A stretch of DNA of 64,000 bases, taken from Hymenobacter rubripertinctus (GTDB taxonomy: Bacteria; Bacteroidota; Bacteroidia; Cytophagales; Hymenobacteraceae). The notes under the pieces are model-generated. The model worked only from the letters and a program-made list of their open reading frames with translations. It made no database searches and was not told the DNA's origin. Position 1 is the first letter of the stretch, and each line of letters starts with the position of its first letter. The translations under genes and the position numbers were made by a program. The stretch covers positions 170,095 through 234,094 of the forward strand of contig NZ_QYCN01000001.1 of NCBI RefSeq assembly GCF_003583925.1. Direction: 5' to 3'. Shown here in pieces: positions 40,666-50,277 of the stretch.

Positions 40666-41499
40666 CTAGCCCCGGGGCATGGAGGTGCCGGGGCGACTTG
40701 GATTTTTGGGCGCGGGCCGGAACATTTCATCCACCGCGTCCATGTCGAGGAAGTCGGTGAACGTGTCGCCGCGCAGGCCCAGACGGATGGTTTCGAGGCT
40801 GATGATTTCGTTGGGCGCAATGTTGCCCAGGTTCACGTTGGCCCCGAGCAGCTTGATAAACCACACCTGCTGGGCTTTCTGGGGGGCTTCCCAGATGATT
40901 TTCTCGAACGGAATCTGGGTCAGAATTTCTTCTACCAGCCCCGAGCGCACCTCCCCGGTACTGCGGAACAGGCCCACGTTGCCGGCCTCCCGGGCTTCGC
41001 CAATCACCTTCACGGCCCCGGCTTCAAGCTCCGTTTTCATCTGCGAAATCCACTTGTAGGGCGGAATAATCTTCTCCGCATCCTTGGAGCCTACTTCGCT
41101 CAGCACCTTCACATCCCGCGAAAGAGTGCGGATAAATTCGAGCTTCTTGTCGTGGTTAAGGTCGATGGAGCCATCTGACACCTCGGCGTACTCCATGCCG
41201 AAGGTATCGAGCAGGCGGCGGTAGTCTTCGAACTGGTTGCGGATGATAAAGGCTTCAAACAGCGTGCCCCCGAAATACACCGGAATGCCGGCCTCCCTGT
41301 ACACGGCCAGCTTGCGCTTGAGGTTGGGGTTTACGTAGGAAGTGGCCCAGCCCAGCTTCACGATATCGGTGTAGGCGGCCCCTACTTCCAAAAAGTCTTC
41401 GGCTTCCCGCACGCTCAGGCCTTTGTCCATGACCATGGTGAAGCCCTGCTCGCGGGGTTTGGCGGTACGTTCGGGCAGTTGATTGAGGGAGTAGTTCAT
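40666..41499 (-). CDS. comA: Phosphosulfolactate synthase
   Basis: A 277-residue ComA-family TIM-barrel protein. The family adds sulfite to phosphoenolpyruvate to give (2R)-phospho-3-sulfolactate, the first step of coenzyme M synthesis in methanogens; bacterial relatives may supply sulfonated metabolites such as cysteate or sulfolactate. Visible hallmarks are QGFTMVMDKGLSVREAEDFL, YTDIVKLGWATSYV, GIPVYFGGTLFEAFIIRNQ, YAEVSDGSIDL, VLSEVGSKD, VKVIGEAREAGNVGLFR and FIKLLGANVNLGNIAPNEII. Many residues lining the PEP site (Lys48-type Lys, Glu and Ser) appear kept. In sulfonolipid-forming Bacteroidota a role in cysteate supply is possible but unproved. It is flanked by terminators and appears monocistronic. 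Confidence 0.88.
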   Translation of the reverse strand: MNYSLNQLPERTAKPREQGFTMVMDKGLSVREAEDFLEVGAAYTDIVKLGWATSYVNPNLKRKLAVYREAGIPVYFGGTLFEAFIIRNQFEDYRRLLDTFGMEYAEVSDGSIDLNHDKKLEFIRTLSRDVKVLSEVGSKDAEKIIPPYKWISQMKTELEAGAVKVIGEAREAGNVGLFRSTGEVRSGLVEEILTQIPFEKIIWEAPQKAQQVWFIKLLGANVNLGNIAPNEIISLETIRLGLRGDTFTDFLDMDAVDEMFRPAPKNPSRPGTSMPRG

Positions 41500-41614
41500 G
41501 CAGCAGGGGCTTGGAAACGGAGGGCTTTAAGTCTTGGATGTTGTGGGGGCAAAAGTACGCCCGTATTCTGTAAGTGCGGTTTTGGGGAAAAGCCCAGGAA
41601 GAAAGGTCAAAAAG

Positions 41615-41656
41615 AAAAGCCGCTGAACAGTGGTATAAACTGCTTCAACGGCTTTT
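41615..41656 (-). terminator. Hairpin after the TPR protein gene
   Basis: AAAAGCCG and CGGCTTTT with inner CTGAA/TTCAA-type pairing form a bulged stem. On the minus strand it is followed by T-rich sequence and lies 27 bp after the TPR gene stop. Confidence 0.75.
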
Positions 41657-41682
41657 CCTGTTGACTCTTTCGCTTGGACTCG

Positions 41683-43086
41683 CTACTTCCGGTACTGATC
41701 GATCAGGCGGGCCAGGGCCTGCTGCGACTCCAGCTCGGGGAAGTACTCAAACAGCAGGCGGTGCTTGTCGAAATCGAGCAGCAACGCGCCTTCCAGGCAG
41801 GCGTAGGCCTCGCGGTAGCGGCCGGCCGCCAGCAGGTAGGCGCACAGCCGGTAGTGCAGCTCCGCCTCGGCCGGACTGATTTCCAGGGCATTGCGCATCA
41901 GGTCAATGGCCCCGTCGAAGTTGCCTTGCTCGTAGAGCAGAATGCTCCAGTTCAGCCAGCCATCCTTGTTCTCAGGTCCTACTTCCGTGCCCTTCTCATA
42001 CGCTTCAATGGCCGATACGATGTTGCCGATCTGGTACTCGGCGGCAGCCAGGGCCAACCAGTATTCCACGCTTTCGGCGTACAGACTCACCGCTTTGCGG
42101 AAGAAGTGAATGGCCTCAAAATATTTTTCCTGGGCCTGCATAATCACGCCGATGCCAAACCAGGCCTCGTCCATTTCGGGCTCCAGATCCACGGCCCGCT
42201 GGTAGAAGCGCCGGGCCAGGTCCCATTCGGCCAGCTTTTCGTGGCACTCCCCAATGTTGCACAGTGCTTCGGGGCTGGGCTCGCCGGGCGGGTGGCTCAG
42301 CTCAAACTCGCTGATGGCTGCCCGGTACCGCTCCAGGCTCACGTAGGTGCTGGCGAGGTAGCCGTGCGCATCGTAAAACTCGCCATCAATGAGAATGGCG
42401 TAATCGAAGGCCCGGACGGCGTCATCGAACTGGCCGGCCCGGAAGTGGGCCTGCCCCAGGTTGTACCAGGCCACGGCCGAGTAGGGGTCCTCATCGGTGA
42501 AGCGGCGGAAGAATTCGAGGTTGCTTTCCAGCCGCTCGCTCACTTCCAGGCAATACAGCAGCTCCTGCACGGCCACCTCGTTGTCGGGGTTGAGGCGCAG
42601 GCTCTGCTTGTAGTACTTGGCGGCACTCTTGAACTTCTGCCAGCTCTGGTAAGCCAGGCCGAGGTTGAAGAAAATGTCGTCGCGGTCCTCGGTCCGCTCC
42701 ACGGCTTGCAGGAAGAAAGCCACAGCCTCCGCAAATTCGCCCTTCTGGGTGGCAATAATGCCGCGCGTCACGGCCACATCGGGGTTGTCGGGGTCTAGGT
42801 GGGCCACGTCCTCAATCTGACTGCTGGCGGCCCCGTATTCGCCCTTCATGGCCAGCACCTGGGAGCGGTCGATGAGCAGCTCCGTGCTGAACGGATACTG
42901 CGCAATGGCCGCCTCGCAGGCCTGGAGGGCTTTTTCGTACTGCGTGTTGGTAGTGTAATGGTCGATGATGTTCTCAAAATCGGCCAGATCAAAAAACACG
43001 GACTCGTTGCTGGCAACCATGTCTTCAAATCGACGCACGGTGGCCAGCACTTCTTCCCGGTCTTCAAAATTTTCGTTCATTCTCAT
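41683..43086 (-). CDS. Tetratricopeptide repeat protein
   Basis: A 467-residue cytoplasmic protein made almost wholly of about twelve TPR units. Typical units are DIFFNLGLAYQSWQKFKSAA, AVAWYNLGQAHFRAGQFDDA, ALCNIGECHEKLAEWDLARR and AWFGIGVIMQAQEKYFEAIH. There is no signal peptide. It starts MRMNENFEDREEVL; the second Met at 43080 is also possible. Such proteins act as scaffolds for protein-protein contacts. A close neighbour on the same strand upstream is the NAD-dependent epimerase, 252 bp away, without clear functional link. Partner not predictable. Confidence 0.9.
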   Translation of the reverse strand: MRMNENFEDREEVLATVRRFEDMVASNESVFFDLADFENIIDHYTTNTQYEKALQACEAAIAQYPFSTELLIDRSQVLAMKGEYGAASSQIEDVAHLDPDNPDVAVTRGIIATQKGEFAEAVAFFLQAVERTEDRDDIFFNLGLAYQSWQKFKSAAKYYKQSLRLNPDNEVAVQELLYCLEVSERLESNLEFFRRFTDEDPYSAVAWYNLGQAHFRAGQFDDAVRAFDYAILIDGEFYDAHGYLASTYVSLERYRAAISEFELSHPPGEPSPEALCNIGECHEKLAEWDLARRFYQRAVDLEPEMDEAWFGIGVIMQAQEKYFEAIHFFRKAVSLYAESVEYWLALAAAEYQIGNIVSAIEAYEKGTEVGPENKDGWLNWSILLYEQGNFDGAIDLMRNALEISPAEAELHYRLCAYLLAAGRYREAYACLEGALLLDFDKHRLLFEYFPELESQQALARLIDQYRK

Positions 43087-43338
43087 GCTTCAGCTATCAG
43101 CACGAACCCGCCAAAAAGACAGGCTTCGTGGGTGAACGGGCGCGTTTTCAGCGTTGAATTCGCTCCGCCCATAATATACAACAACCACTCCGGACAATAA
43201 GTGACGGGACGACTCGGAAACCGGGAGCAAGCGCTGCCTTTCAGGGCGGGGCCAAGGCCCTGGAAAGAGCGGAACTGCCAGGACCGCCTGGCTTGCCGGA
43301 TCAGTCCTTCGCCCACACGCACACGCACAGCGCTTGCC

Positions 43339-44340
43339 TCAGCCACCGAGCTGCTCGTTGGCCACGAGCTGCTCGCAGCACCAGCGGATGGTTTCCGGCA
43401 AAGGTCGGAACTCCTGGCCCAATTCCCGCCGGATTTTATCGGCCCGGTATTCCAGCGGGCGGCGGCCGGCGCGGGCAGTGGCTTTGGTGATGAGGGGGCG
43501 CGCGCCCGTAAGCACGGCGCGCACATGCTCCAGACGCCAGACGACTTCCCCGGCCCAGCCGGGCACGGGCACCGTGGGAGGGCGCTTGCCGAAGCAGGCG
43601 GCCACTTGCGTCAGCAACTCCCGCAGGGGCAGGCTTCCCGCGCTCAGCACGTACCGCTCCCCGCTTCGCTCCGTGTTCAGGGTGAGTTGCGCCAGCATGG
43701 CTACCACGTCGCGCACGTCCACCAGATTCATAGTGGAGGGCGTGTAGAAGCGATGCTCCTGGTATGCATACCGCAACAGACGGGTGCTGCTGCGCTGCCA
43801 GTTGCCCGGCCCCAGAATCACGGCGGGGTTCACCATCACGGCCCACAGCCCCTCGGCCACCCCGCGCCATACTTCCAGCTCGGCCAGGTATTTCGACGTG
43901 GCATAGGCATTGTGCTCGGCCCCCAGATCCCACTTGGCCTGCTCGTCTACCAGCAGCGGGCCGGGTGCTTGCTGCTGCGCGGCCGGCACCTGCCCCAAAG
44001 CCGCCACCGACGACACAAACCCCAGCCGGATTCCCGGCTGTTCCAAACAGGCATCCACGATGTTGGCTGTTCCCTCCACGTTCACCCGGAGCAGCGCCTC
44101 CTCATCCTGGGGGGCATACGATACCAGGCCGGCGCAGTGGAACACATGCGTGATGCCCGCCAGCGCGGCGCGTACCGCCAGAACATCCCGGATATCGGCC
44201 TGCACCCACTCCACGCGGCCCGGATGCGCTGCCACGGGTATCTTCTCGCGGTACAGTGCCCGAACGCTCAGGCCGCGCCCTAGCAGCTCCGTTATCAGAA
44301 AGCTACCTACCAAGCCGCTGCCGCCGGTTACGAGAATCAT
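43339..44340 (-). CDS. NAD-dependent epimerase/dehydratase family protein
   Basis: A 333-residue extended SDR from the ATG at 44340; an upstream in-frame ATG at 44385 would add 15 polar residues. The Rossmann loop is MILVTGGSGLVGSFL, the acidic pair is in VQADIRD, and HVFHCAGLVSY is the usual strand-4 segment. The catalytic Ser is in LGFVSSVAALG and the Tyr/Lys in NAYATSKYLAE. NPAVILGPGNW and LVDVRDVV follow. The sequence is close to dihydroflavonol-reductase-like and 3-beta-HSD-like SDRs; substrate is not clear. It lies downstream of the exopolysaccharide genes on the same strand, so modification of a sugar or lipid precursor is possible. Confidence 0.88.
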   Translation of the reverse strand: MILVTGGSGLVGSFLITELLGRGLSVRALYREKIPVAAHPGRVEWVQADIRDVLAVRAALAGITHVFHCAGLVSYAPQDEEALLRVNVEGTANIVDACLEQPGIRLGFVSSVAALGQVPAAQQQAPGPLLVDEQAKWDLGAEHNAYATSKYLAELEVWRGVAEGLWAVMVNPAVILGPGNWQRSSTRLLRYAYQEHRFYTPSTMNLVDVRDVVAMLAQLTLNTERSGERYVLSAGSLPLRELLTQVAACFGKRPPTVPVPGWAGEVVWRLEHVRAVLTGARPLITKATARAGRRPLEYRADKIRRELGQEFRPLPETIRWCCEQLVANEQLGG

Positions 44341-44476
44341 GCTTTCGTTTTTCGGGATGTGGTTTTCGTTTTCGCAAGCCATCATTCTCTCCCCTGTCTC
44401 TTTGTCCGGCCGGAACGAGGTGTTTTGCGCTACCAGCAGACCTCACCGGTGTACAAATCCCCAAAAAAGCTGCGTT

Positions 44477-45238
44477 TTAAAGCGTGTTGTTGAGCAGCGG
44501 CAAGGCCAGCGCCTTGGCCAGATAAGCACTGGAAAGCACCTTCGTTCGCAGCGTATCCAGGTGTTTGAGGTGGTGGGCGTCCGTGCCCAGCAAATCCACC
44601 AGCCCGCCGTCAATGAGCTTTTCTGCCACGCGCTTGGCCCCGGCCGAGTAATAACCGGTCAGCGAGTTCAGGTTGACCTGTAGGAGTACGCCTTGCTCGC
44701 GGATCCGTACCAGTTCCTCGAACCGGCCGTACAGATAGGTGTAGCGCTCGGGGTGGGCCAGCACTGGCTGGTAACCGGCCGCTTTGAGGTTGAAGATGGT
44801 TTCGGCCAGGTTGAAGGGCTCGTTGATATAGGAGGTTTCAACGAGCACCAGCCGCTGCTCACCACCGAACGTGAGCAGGTCCTCCCCCCGCTCCAGCCGC
44901 TGCCCGAAGCTCTCGTCCAGGTAGTATTCGGCGGCGCACTCCAACTGAACGCCCCCCATGCCGGCCGCTGCGGCTGCCTGCCGCAACGAAGCCAACGCCC
45001 CCCGGATGCCCTCGGGCGTGTTGCGGTAGAAGTCGCCCATAACGTGGGGCGTCATGATGAGCTTGCGGTACCCCAGCGCCTGCAACTGCCGCAGCAGCTC
45101 CACGGATTGTTCTATCGTTTCGGCCCCATCGTCCAGCCCGGGCAGCAGGTGCGAATGCATATCGGCACCCAATACCGCCAAAGACGCCTGGACCTGCGCG
45201 GTATTCGGCCGCCTGAATAGCTTCTGAAAAAAGGACAT
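44477..45238 (-). CDS. CpsB/CapC-type tyrosine-protein phosphatase
   Basis: A 253-residue PHP-fold phosphatase from the ATG at 45238. The metal-binding motif DMHSHLLPGLDDGAE is at the N-terminus, MTPHVMGDFYRNT and CAAEYYLDESF follow, and VLAHPERYTYLY and LLGTDAHHLKHLD complete the trinuclear metal site. The family dephosphorylates the C-terminal tyrosines of BY-kinases and controls capsule or exopolysaccharide assembly. The gene follows the Wzc-like kinase by 17 bp on the same strand, so the pair forms a kinase-phosphatase unit. Confidence 0.93.
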   Translation of the reverse strand: MSFFQKLFRRPNTAQVQASLAVLGADMHSHLLPGLDDGAETIEQSVELLRQLQALGYRKLIMTPHVMGDFYRNTPEGIRGALASLRQAAAAAGMGGVQLECAAEYYLDESFGQRLERGEDLLTFGGEQRLVLVETSYINEPFNLAETIFNLKAAGYQPVLAHPERYTYLYGRFEELVRIREQGVLLQVNLNSLTGYYSAGAKRVAEKLIDGGLVDLLGTDAHHLKHLDTLRTKVLSSAYLAKALALPLLNNTL

Positions 45239-45255
45239 GTGCGGCACCAACAGGA

Positions 45256-47703
45256 TCAGGAGAAACGCTTCCGCAACCGGCTGAACAGTCCGGTCGGCGC
45301 GGCTTCCTCGTCGTAGTAGCCTTGGCCGTAGCCGTAGCCGTAGCCATAGCCATAGCCGTAGCCGTAGCCACCCGTCGTCTGGGCATCGTTGAGAATGGTC
45401 GTCAGCTTCGTGAAGTTGTTCGCACGCATCAGCTTATTGATGTTCTTCAGAAAAGACTTTTTGGAGTAGTTAGCCCGCACGATATAAATCGGCACATCGG
45501 CTTTCCGCATGATAAGAATACCGTCCGTTACCAGACCAACGGGCGGAGTATCAATTATCACAACGTCGTAGTGTTGATGCAATTGCACAATAAGCGCGTC
45601 GAAGTTCGGACTCAGAATAAGCTCCGACGGATTCGGCGGCGTGGGGCCGGCCGAAATAAAGTCCAGCGTAGGAATACTAGTATGTTGCAGGCAGTCCTGC
45701 CAGGTGTGTTTCTCGATCAGAATAGTGCTGATGCCTTTGGTATTCTCGGCTTCGAAGGCCAGGTTTACTTTCGGCTTGCGCATGTCCAGGTCCAGAATCA
45801 CGACGCGCTGATCCGAGGCGGCAATGATACCGGCCAGGTTCACGGTGACAAATGTTTTGCCTTCGCCGCTAATAGTTGACGTAATGGAGATTAATCGTTT
45901 TTTCTTGGAAGTAGCCACAAACTCCAGGTTGGTCCGGATAGAGCGGATTGCTTCGGAAAGCGCCGATTTGGGGTTGCGGTCCACCACCAGTTTCGACACG
46001 GCCATCTTCTCTTTATCGTAGGTTGGAATAACTCCCAGTACCGAGGCATTGGTATTTCGTTCCAGCTCCCGAATATTGGTAACCGTATTATGCAAAAGAT
46101 ACCGAACGGCAATCAGGGCTAACCCCAGCGCAATACCAGCGGCCAATCCGATAGCATATATCATCAGCCGCACCGGCGAGATAGGCACTGCCGGCACAAT
46201 AGCGGGCGATAAAATCTGAAAGTCGGCGGTTGTGCCAGCCATCGAAATCCCAAATTGGATTTTGCTATCCATCATCAGCATATTGTACTTTTCGTACAAT
46301 TCCAAGGGCCGTTGCAGCCGTGCCTGCTCCGTTTGCTTTTCGGGAAGGTTGCCCAGCTTGCTCTCCAGCTCCGCTTTCTTGGCGGCCATTTTGGCTATTT
46401 TCCGACGCACCAGCTGCCGGTCCTTACTCAGCAGCTCCCGGATAATTGCCTTGATGTTCGCAATTTCAGCCCGCCGCAATTTGACGGCCGTAGTCGTTTC
46501 CTGATATGATTTCAGCAACTGACTTAAGTCCAGTTGCAAGTCGCTGAGTTCCGTAATCCGCTTGGTTAGCTGCGCGTCTTCGATGGTGCTCAGTGCCGGA
46601 ATGGTTTGCATTACATCCCCGTCCTGCCGGCTCGTCAGGCGTTCCTGCTCCACCAACCGGGACAACTCCGCCAGCATATCAGCCTGTTCCTGCAATTCTT
46701 CCTGCTGACTTTCCAGCATATTAAGCTGGTTGGTTACCAGGCCGGCTTCCGATTTTACGTCGAACACCTTATTTTTCCGGACAAAATCCTGCATTTTAGC
46801 CTCTGCCTGGCTCAGCTTATCGCTATTGACGCCTAACTGCCGGTCAATATAATTAGTCGCGCGGGCCATGGTTTCCTGCTTGCGCAATATCTTTTCTACC
46901 AGATAGACCGAATCAACATAATTAACAATATCACTTGCTTTCGACGGGTTGTAATCCGTGAAGGAAATACTGATCGTACTCGCGTCAGGATTTATAATAT
47001 CGACCGATAAATTCTGATTTAAATACCCATTTATTGCATTTTGGTCGTTAATGATGAACGAATAATTCGCATCCCGATTAGCCCCCTCATATTGCGCGGT
47101 TTTGTACATGTACAACGTAAATCCGGCAATATCGATGGGCTGCCCGAATTTCAGCGCTTGTGTTGCGCTTGCTCCATTCGGCAATTGCAGACTAAACCGG
47201 TCGTTTTCGAGAAGTTGCAGCCCTATTTTCTGGTTGAACATAGCCCCTTTACCGGCCTTGTATTCAATCCGCACCGGCGACAGGCTATACAGCTCTGACT
47301 CCAGCACCGTGCCCTGAACGTAGTAATTGACGTCCAGCGTAAGCGAATCTTTCAACCGCCGATAGATGATATCGGATTTGATGAGTTCGACTTCACCCGA
47401 GAGCTTATTGAGGGTCTGCTTTTGTTCTGCGGCTTGGCCGATACCGCCCAGCAAAACCCCGGCTTCCGACTTTTCGTCAATTTTCAGCGTCGACGATGCC
47501 CGGTACACCGGGGGAGTGTAGCGCAAAAACAGCCACGAGGCAGTCAGTCCAATCATGATCAGCAGCACCATCCACGGCAGACTCCGGCGGGCTACCATGA
47601 GTAGCGTCGTAAGGTCTAGGCCGCCGCCCTCTTCTTCTTCCTCTGGTTCTCCGCCTGCGTTACGGATGAGTTCTTCCAGTTCAGCGTCTTCTTTCGCCGC
47701 CAT
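45256..47703 (-). CDS. Wzc-like polysaccharide co-polymerase and BY-type tyrosine kinase
   Basis: An 815-residue inner membrane protein. After an acidic N-terminus, the first TM (about 42-61, SLPWMVLLIMIGLTASWLFL) is followed by a periplasmic Wzz domain with a long coiled-coil stretch, a second TM (about 505-530, MIYAIGLAAGIALGLALIAV), and the cytoplasmic kinase. The kinase has Walker A SGEGKTFVTVNLA, Walker A' VVILDLDMRKP and Walker B VVIIDTPPVG. The tyrosine-rich tail contains seven Gly-Tyr dipeptides then GQGYY, encoded by seven near-identical hexamers at 45325-45366. The tail would be autophosphorylated and dephosphorylated by the CpsB-type protein downstream. Wza-like exporter is 48 bp upstream. 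Confidence 0.95.
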   Translation of the reverse strand: MAAKEDAELEELIRNAGGEPEEEEEGGGLDLTTLLMVARRSLPWMVLLIMIGLTASWLFLRYTPPVYRASSTLKIDEKSEAGVLLGGIGQAAEQKQTLNKLSGEVELIKSDIIYRRLKDSLTLDVNYYVQGTVLESELYSLSPVRIEYKAGKGAMFNQKIGLQLLENDRFSLQLPNGASATQALKFGQPIDIAGFTLYMYKTAQYEGANRDANYSFIINDQNAINGYLNQNLSVDIINPDASTISISFTDYNPSKASDIVNYVDSVYLVEKILRKQETMARATNYIDRQLGVNSDKLSQAEAKMQDFVRKNKVFDVKSEAGLVTNQLNMLESQQEELQEQADMLAELSRLVEQERLTSRQDGDVMQTIPALSTIEDAQLTKRITELSDLQLDLSQLLKSYQETTTAVKLRRAEIANIKAIIRELLSKDRQLVRRKIAKMAAKKAELESKLGNLPEKQTEQARLQRPLELYEKYNMLMMDSKIQFGISMAGTTADFQILSPAIVPAVPISPVRLMIYAIGLAAGIALGLALIAVRYLLHNTVTNIRELERNTNASVLGVIPTYDKEKMAVSKLVVDRNPKSALSEAIRSIRTNLEFVATSKKKRLISITSTISGEGKTFVTVNLAGIIAASDQRVVILDLDMRKPKVNLAFEAENTKGISTILIEKHTWQDCLQHTSIPTLDFISAGPTPPNPSELILSPNFDALIVQLHQHYDVVIIDTPPVGLVTDGILIMRKADVPIYIVRANYSKKSFLKNINKLMRANNFTKLTTILNDAQTTGGYGYGYGYGYGYGYGQGYYDEEAAPTGLFSRLRKRFS

Positions 47704-47751
47704 GTAGCGTTGGTTAATGTCAGAAATTGGATTGAACCCTTCGGTCGCTAC

Positions 47752-48687
47752 CTATTTTACGCGGGAAATAAAATAGACGGAACTCGCCAGCGCGGCCAGA
47801 CTTCCAACCAGGCTAAAAAGCGGCGTAATCTCCTGTAGCCGTTCGTAGAACGGCCGTCGGATGGGCTCAACATAAATGATATCATTCGGTTCCACTTGCA
47901 GGTTGGCCCGGCGCATCCCATCAATAGTGGTCAGGTCGATGATTTGAACCTGCGGGTTTTTCAGATCTCCCCGAATCAGGCGGATGTTGTCTGCCCGGCC
48001 AACCCGGCTCTGCCCGGTGGTTCCGATTGCCCCCCCATCGAGGCCACCGGCGGCGGCCAGTATCTCCAGCAGGTTCATGTTGTCATTGGTCATGGAAAGA
48101 ACCTGCCCGGAACCGCCCGAAATGGCGCCCATTACGATGATGCGGTTGTTAGATACGCGGGTAGTAACAAATACATCCTTGTAGAACTCCGTGTATTTCA
48201 CCTGCAGCAGGCTGTCGGCCTGCAACAGCGTTAAGTTGGCTATCCGCTGGTAGTTTACCAAGGGCAGGCGCACTACCCCGTCGTGTTGCACCAGAAACTC
48301 AGAGCCGCCCTGCGCACCTCCGCCGCCCCGAGCCCCGGAGCCAACCGTTCCTCCGCCACTGCCGGCCTGCCGGTTGCCACTGCTGCCCCCACCAGTAACC
48401 CCGCTGGGCGTACCAAACTGCAGTTCCCCGTTAGGATCCAGAATTCGCTCTCCGTTGTTGGTGTACACGTGTACTTCCAGGTAATCGTTGGGCTGAATGA
48501 GGTAGTTGCGCTCAGCCCGATTTACTACGTCGCGTAGCTTCGCCGTGTCGATGCGGGCCGCCCCATCCGTGCGAAACAGGATATTCTGCTGCTGAATGCG
48601 GCTGGCCGTACAGGAACCAAAAAACAGTGCTGTCGGGACGTACAACAGCACCAGGTAGAAGAAGCGGCGGAAGAGGGATTTATGCAT
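47752..48687 (-). CDS. Wza-like polysaccharide export outer membrane lipoprotein
   Basis: A 311-residue protein with a lipoprotein signal ending FFGSC (Cys26). The poly-export domain starts NYLIQPNDYLEVHVYTNNGE, and SLBB-like parts follow (VRLPLVNYQRIANLTLLQAD, DVFVTTRVSNNRIIVMGAIS). The middle has a Gly/Ser-rich low-complexity stretch (about 95-125, GGGSSGNRQAGSGGG-like). The C-terminus has a single hydrophobic segment (LFSLVGSLAALASSVYFISRV), typical of the Bacteroidota form, which may anchor it to the inner membrane or form the outer-membrane helix. It is the first gene of a three-gene block with the Wzc-like kinase and CpsB-like phosphatase, for export of an exopolysaccharide. Glycosyltransferases and polymerase are not in the window. 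Confidence 0.93.
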   Translation of the reverse strand: MHKSLFRRFFYLVLLYVPTALFFGSCTASRIQQQNILFRTDGAARIDTAKLRDVVNRAERNYLIQPNDYLEVHVYTNNGERILDPNGELQFGTPSGVTGGGSSGNRQAGSGGGTVGSGARGGGGAQGGSEFLVQHDGVVRLPLVNYQRIANLTLLQADSLLQVKYTEFYKDVFVTTRVSNNRIIVMGAISGGSGQVLSMTNDNMNLLEILAAAGGLDGGAIGTTGQSRVGRADNIRLIRGDLKNPQVQIIDLTTIDGMRRANLQVEPNDIIYVEPIRRPFYERLQEITPLFSLVGSLAALASSVYFISRVK

Positions 48688-48944
48688 GTAAACCGGCTCA
48701 GACCGGGTTCAGGTAGAAAACTACGGGCGAAATACCGCCCTTCGGACGAGGCGAAATTTGCCTAAAAACCATCAAAGAAACCGAATTAACCGCCTCTTTC
48801 AAAATTCACACCTTCGTAAGCCGGAATCCTGTACTGGCTTGTGCGGCCGTAAAATCGTACTTTCGCGGACCCAAAGTCGGGGCCAGGGCACTTTCCGCTG
48901 GCTCAGGACCTCTTTTGATTCTCACCAATCCCACCCCCACCCCT

Positions 48945-50084
48945 ATGGAACTGGTAGCTACTGAAAATCAGACCATGATTGCCCAGATGGTGCGCGACTT
49001 CGGCGCCCAGCACATCAAACCCCACATGATGGAGTGGGATGAGTCGCAGGAATTTCCCAAACACATCTTCCATCAGCTCGGGGAACTGGGCCTGATGGGC
49101 GTGCTGGTACCGCAGGAATACGGCGGATCAGGCTTCGGGTACGTGGAGTACGTTACGGCCATTGCCGAGCTGTCCAAGATTGACGGCAGCATCGGCCTGA
49201 GCATGGCGGCGCACAACTCGCTTTGCACTGGTCACATTCTGCAACATGCCTCGGAGGAGCAGAAGCACAAGTACCTGCCCAAACTGGCCTCCGGCGAGTG
49301 GATCGGGGCTTGGGGCCTCACCGAGCCGAACACTGGCTCCGACGCGGGCAATATGCGTACCGTGGCCATAGCCGACGGGGACCATTACGTGCTCAACGGG
49401 GCCAAGAACTTTATTACTCACGGCAAAACGGGTAACGTGGCCGTCGTGATTGCCCGCACCGGCGAAGTGGGCGATTCACGGGCCATGACGGCCTTCATCG
49501 TGGAGCGGGGCACGCCCGGCTTCGAGGCCGGCCGCAAGGAAGACAAACTGGGAATGCGGGCCTCGGAAACAACCGAGCTTATTTTCACTGATTGCCGGAT
49601 TCCTAAGGAGAATGTGATTGGCAAGGTCGGCGACGGTTTCGTGCAGGCCCTGAAAGTGCTCGACGGCGGCCGCATCAGCATCGCGGCCCTGAGCCTGGGC
49701 ATTGCGCAGGGAGCCTACGAGGCGGCCCTGCAATATTCCAAGGAGCGCCACCAGTTCAACCAGCCTATCAGCAACTTCCAGGGCATTAGCTTTAAGCTGG
49801 CCGACATGGCTACGGAAATCGAAGCGGCTTCGCTGCTGACTTACCGCGCCGCCGATATGAAGGACCGCGGCCTGAACGTGAACCTGGAATCGGCAATGGC
49901 CAAGCTTTACGCTTCCGAGGTGAGCGTGCGCGTGGCCAACGAAGGCGTGCAGATCTTTGGCGGCTACGGCTACACCAAGGACTACCCGGCTGAGAAATAC
50001 TACCGCGACGCCAAGCTCTGCACCATCGGCGAGGGCACTTCCGAGATTCAGAAGCTCGTTATTGCCCGCGCCATTCTCAAGTAA
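48945..50084 (+). CDS. Acyl-CoA dehydrogenase
   Basis: A 379-residue FAD-dependent acyl-CoA dehydrogenase from the ATG at 48945. It introduces a trans-2 double bond in short- or branched-chain acyl-CoAs and passes electrons to ETF. Diagnostic segments are [96 protein letters not shown] and [20 protein letters not shown]; the last is followed by the catalytic Glu in [23 protein letters not shown] at 48858-48865 may be its -7 element. It stands alone, divergent from the wza-like gene, and ends in an inverted repeat. Confidence 0.95.
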   Translation: MELVATENQTMIAQMVRDFGAQHIKPHMMEWDESQEFPKHIFHQLGELGLMGVLVPQEYGGSGFGYVEYVTAIAELSKIDGSIGLSMAAHNSLCTGHILQHASEEQKHKYLPKLASGEWIGAWGLTEPNTGSDAGNMRTVAIADGDHYVLNGAKNFITHGKTGNVAVVIARTGEVGDSRAMTAFIVERGTPGFEAGRKEDKLGMRASETTELIFTDCRIPKENVIGKVGDGFVQALKVLDGGRISIAALSLGIAQGAYEAALQYSKERHQFNQPISNFQGISFKLADMATEIEAASLLTYRAADMKDRGLNVNLESAMAKLYASEVSVRVANEGVQIFGGYGYTKDYPAEKYYRDAKLCTIGEGTSEIQKLVIARAILK

Positions 50085-50201
50085 ATCGCAGATGATGCAG
50101 GTAAAAAAATAACGCAGATTCGTGCTGGCAGAAGCTGTGACTGGATGAACAGTTGCCCGCACGAATCTGCATTATCCTTTTTATCTGCACCATCTGCGAT
50201 T
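50084..50201. repeat. Composite inverted repeat after the acyl-CoA dehydrogenase
   Basis: An outer 17-bp pair (50084-50100 and 50185-50201, one mismatch, based on AATCGCAGATGATGCAG) encloses a perfect 12-bp pair (GCAGATTCGTGC at 50114-50125 with 50159-50170). It starts at the last base of the stop codon and ends just before the rpsU promoter. Confidence 0.88.
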
Positions 50202-50206
50202 ATCTT

Positions 50207-50237
50207 TTTGAATCCGCAAAATCTGTAAGTATCTTTG
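50207..50237 (+). promoter_or_regulatory. rpsU promoter (TTTG-N19-TATCTTTG)
   Basis: TTTG at 50207-50210 and TATCTTTG at 50230-50237 are exact matches to the Bacteroidota -33 and -7 elements, with the ideal 19-nt spacer. Transcription would begin near 50243, giving a leader of about 35 nt to rpsU. Confidence 0.8.
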
Positions 50238-50277
50238 CGGCCCTTCACAGGTTTGCATTCTCAAGTTCACTGCTGAT

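Noticed and set aside
43083..43526. 147-residue frame between the TPR and epimerase genes
   Set aside because: Its first part overlaps the epimerase 3' end out of frame and it matches no family.
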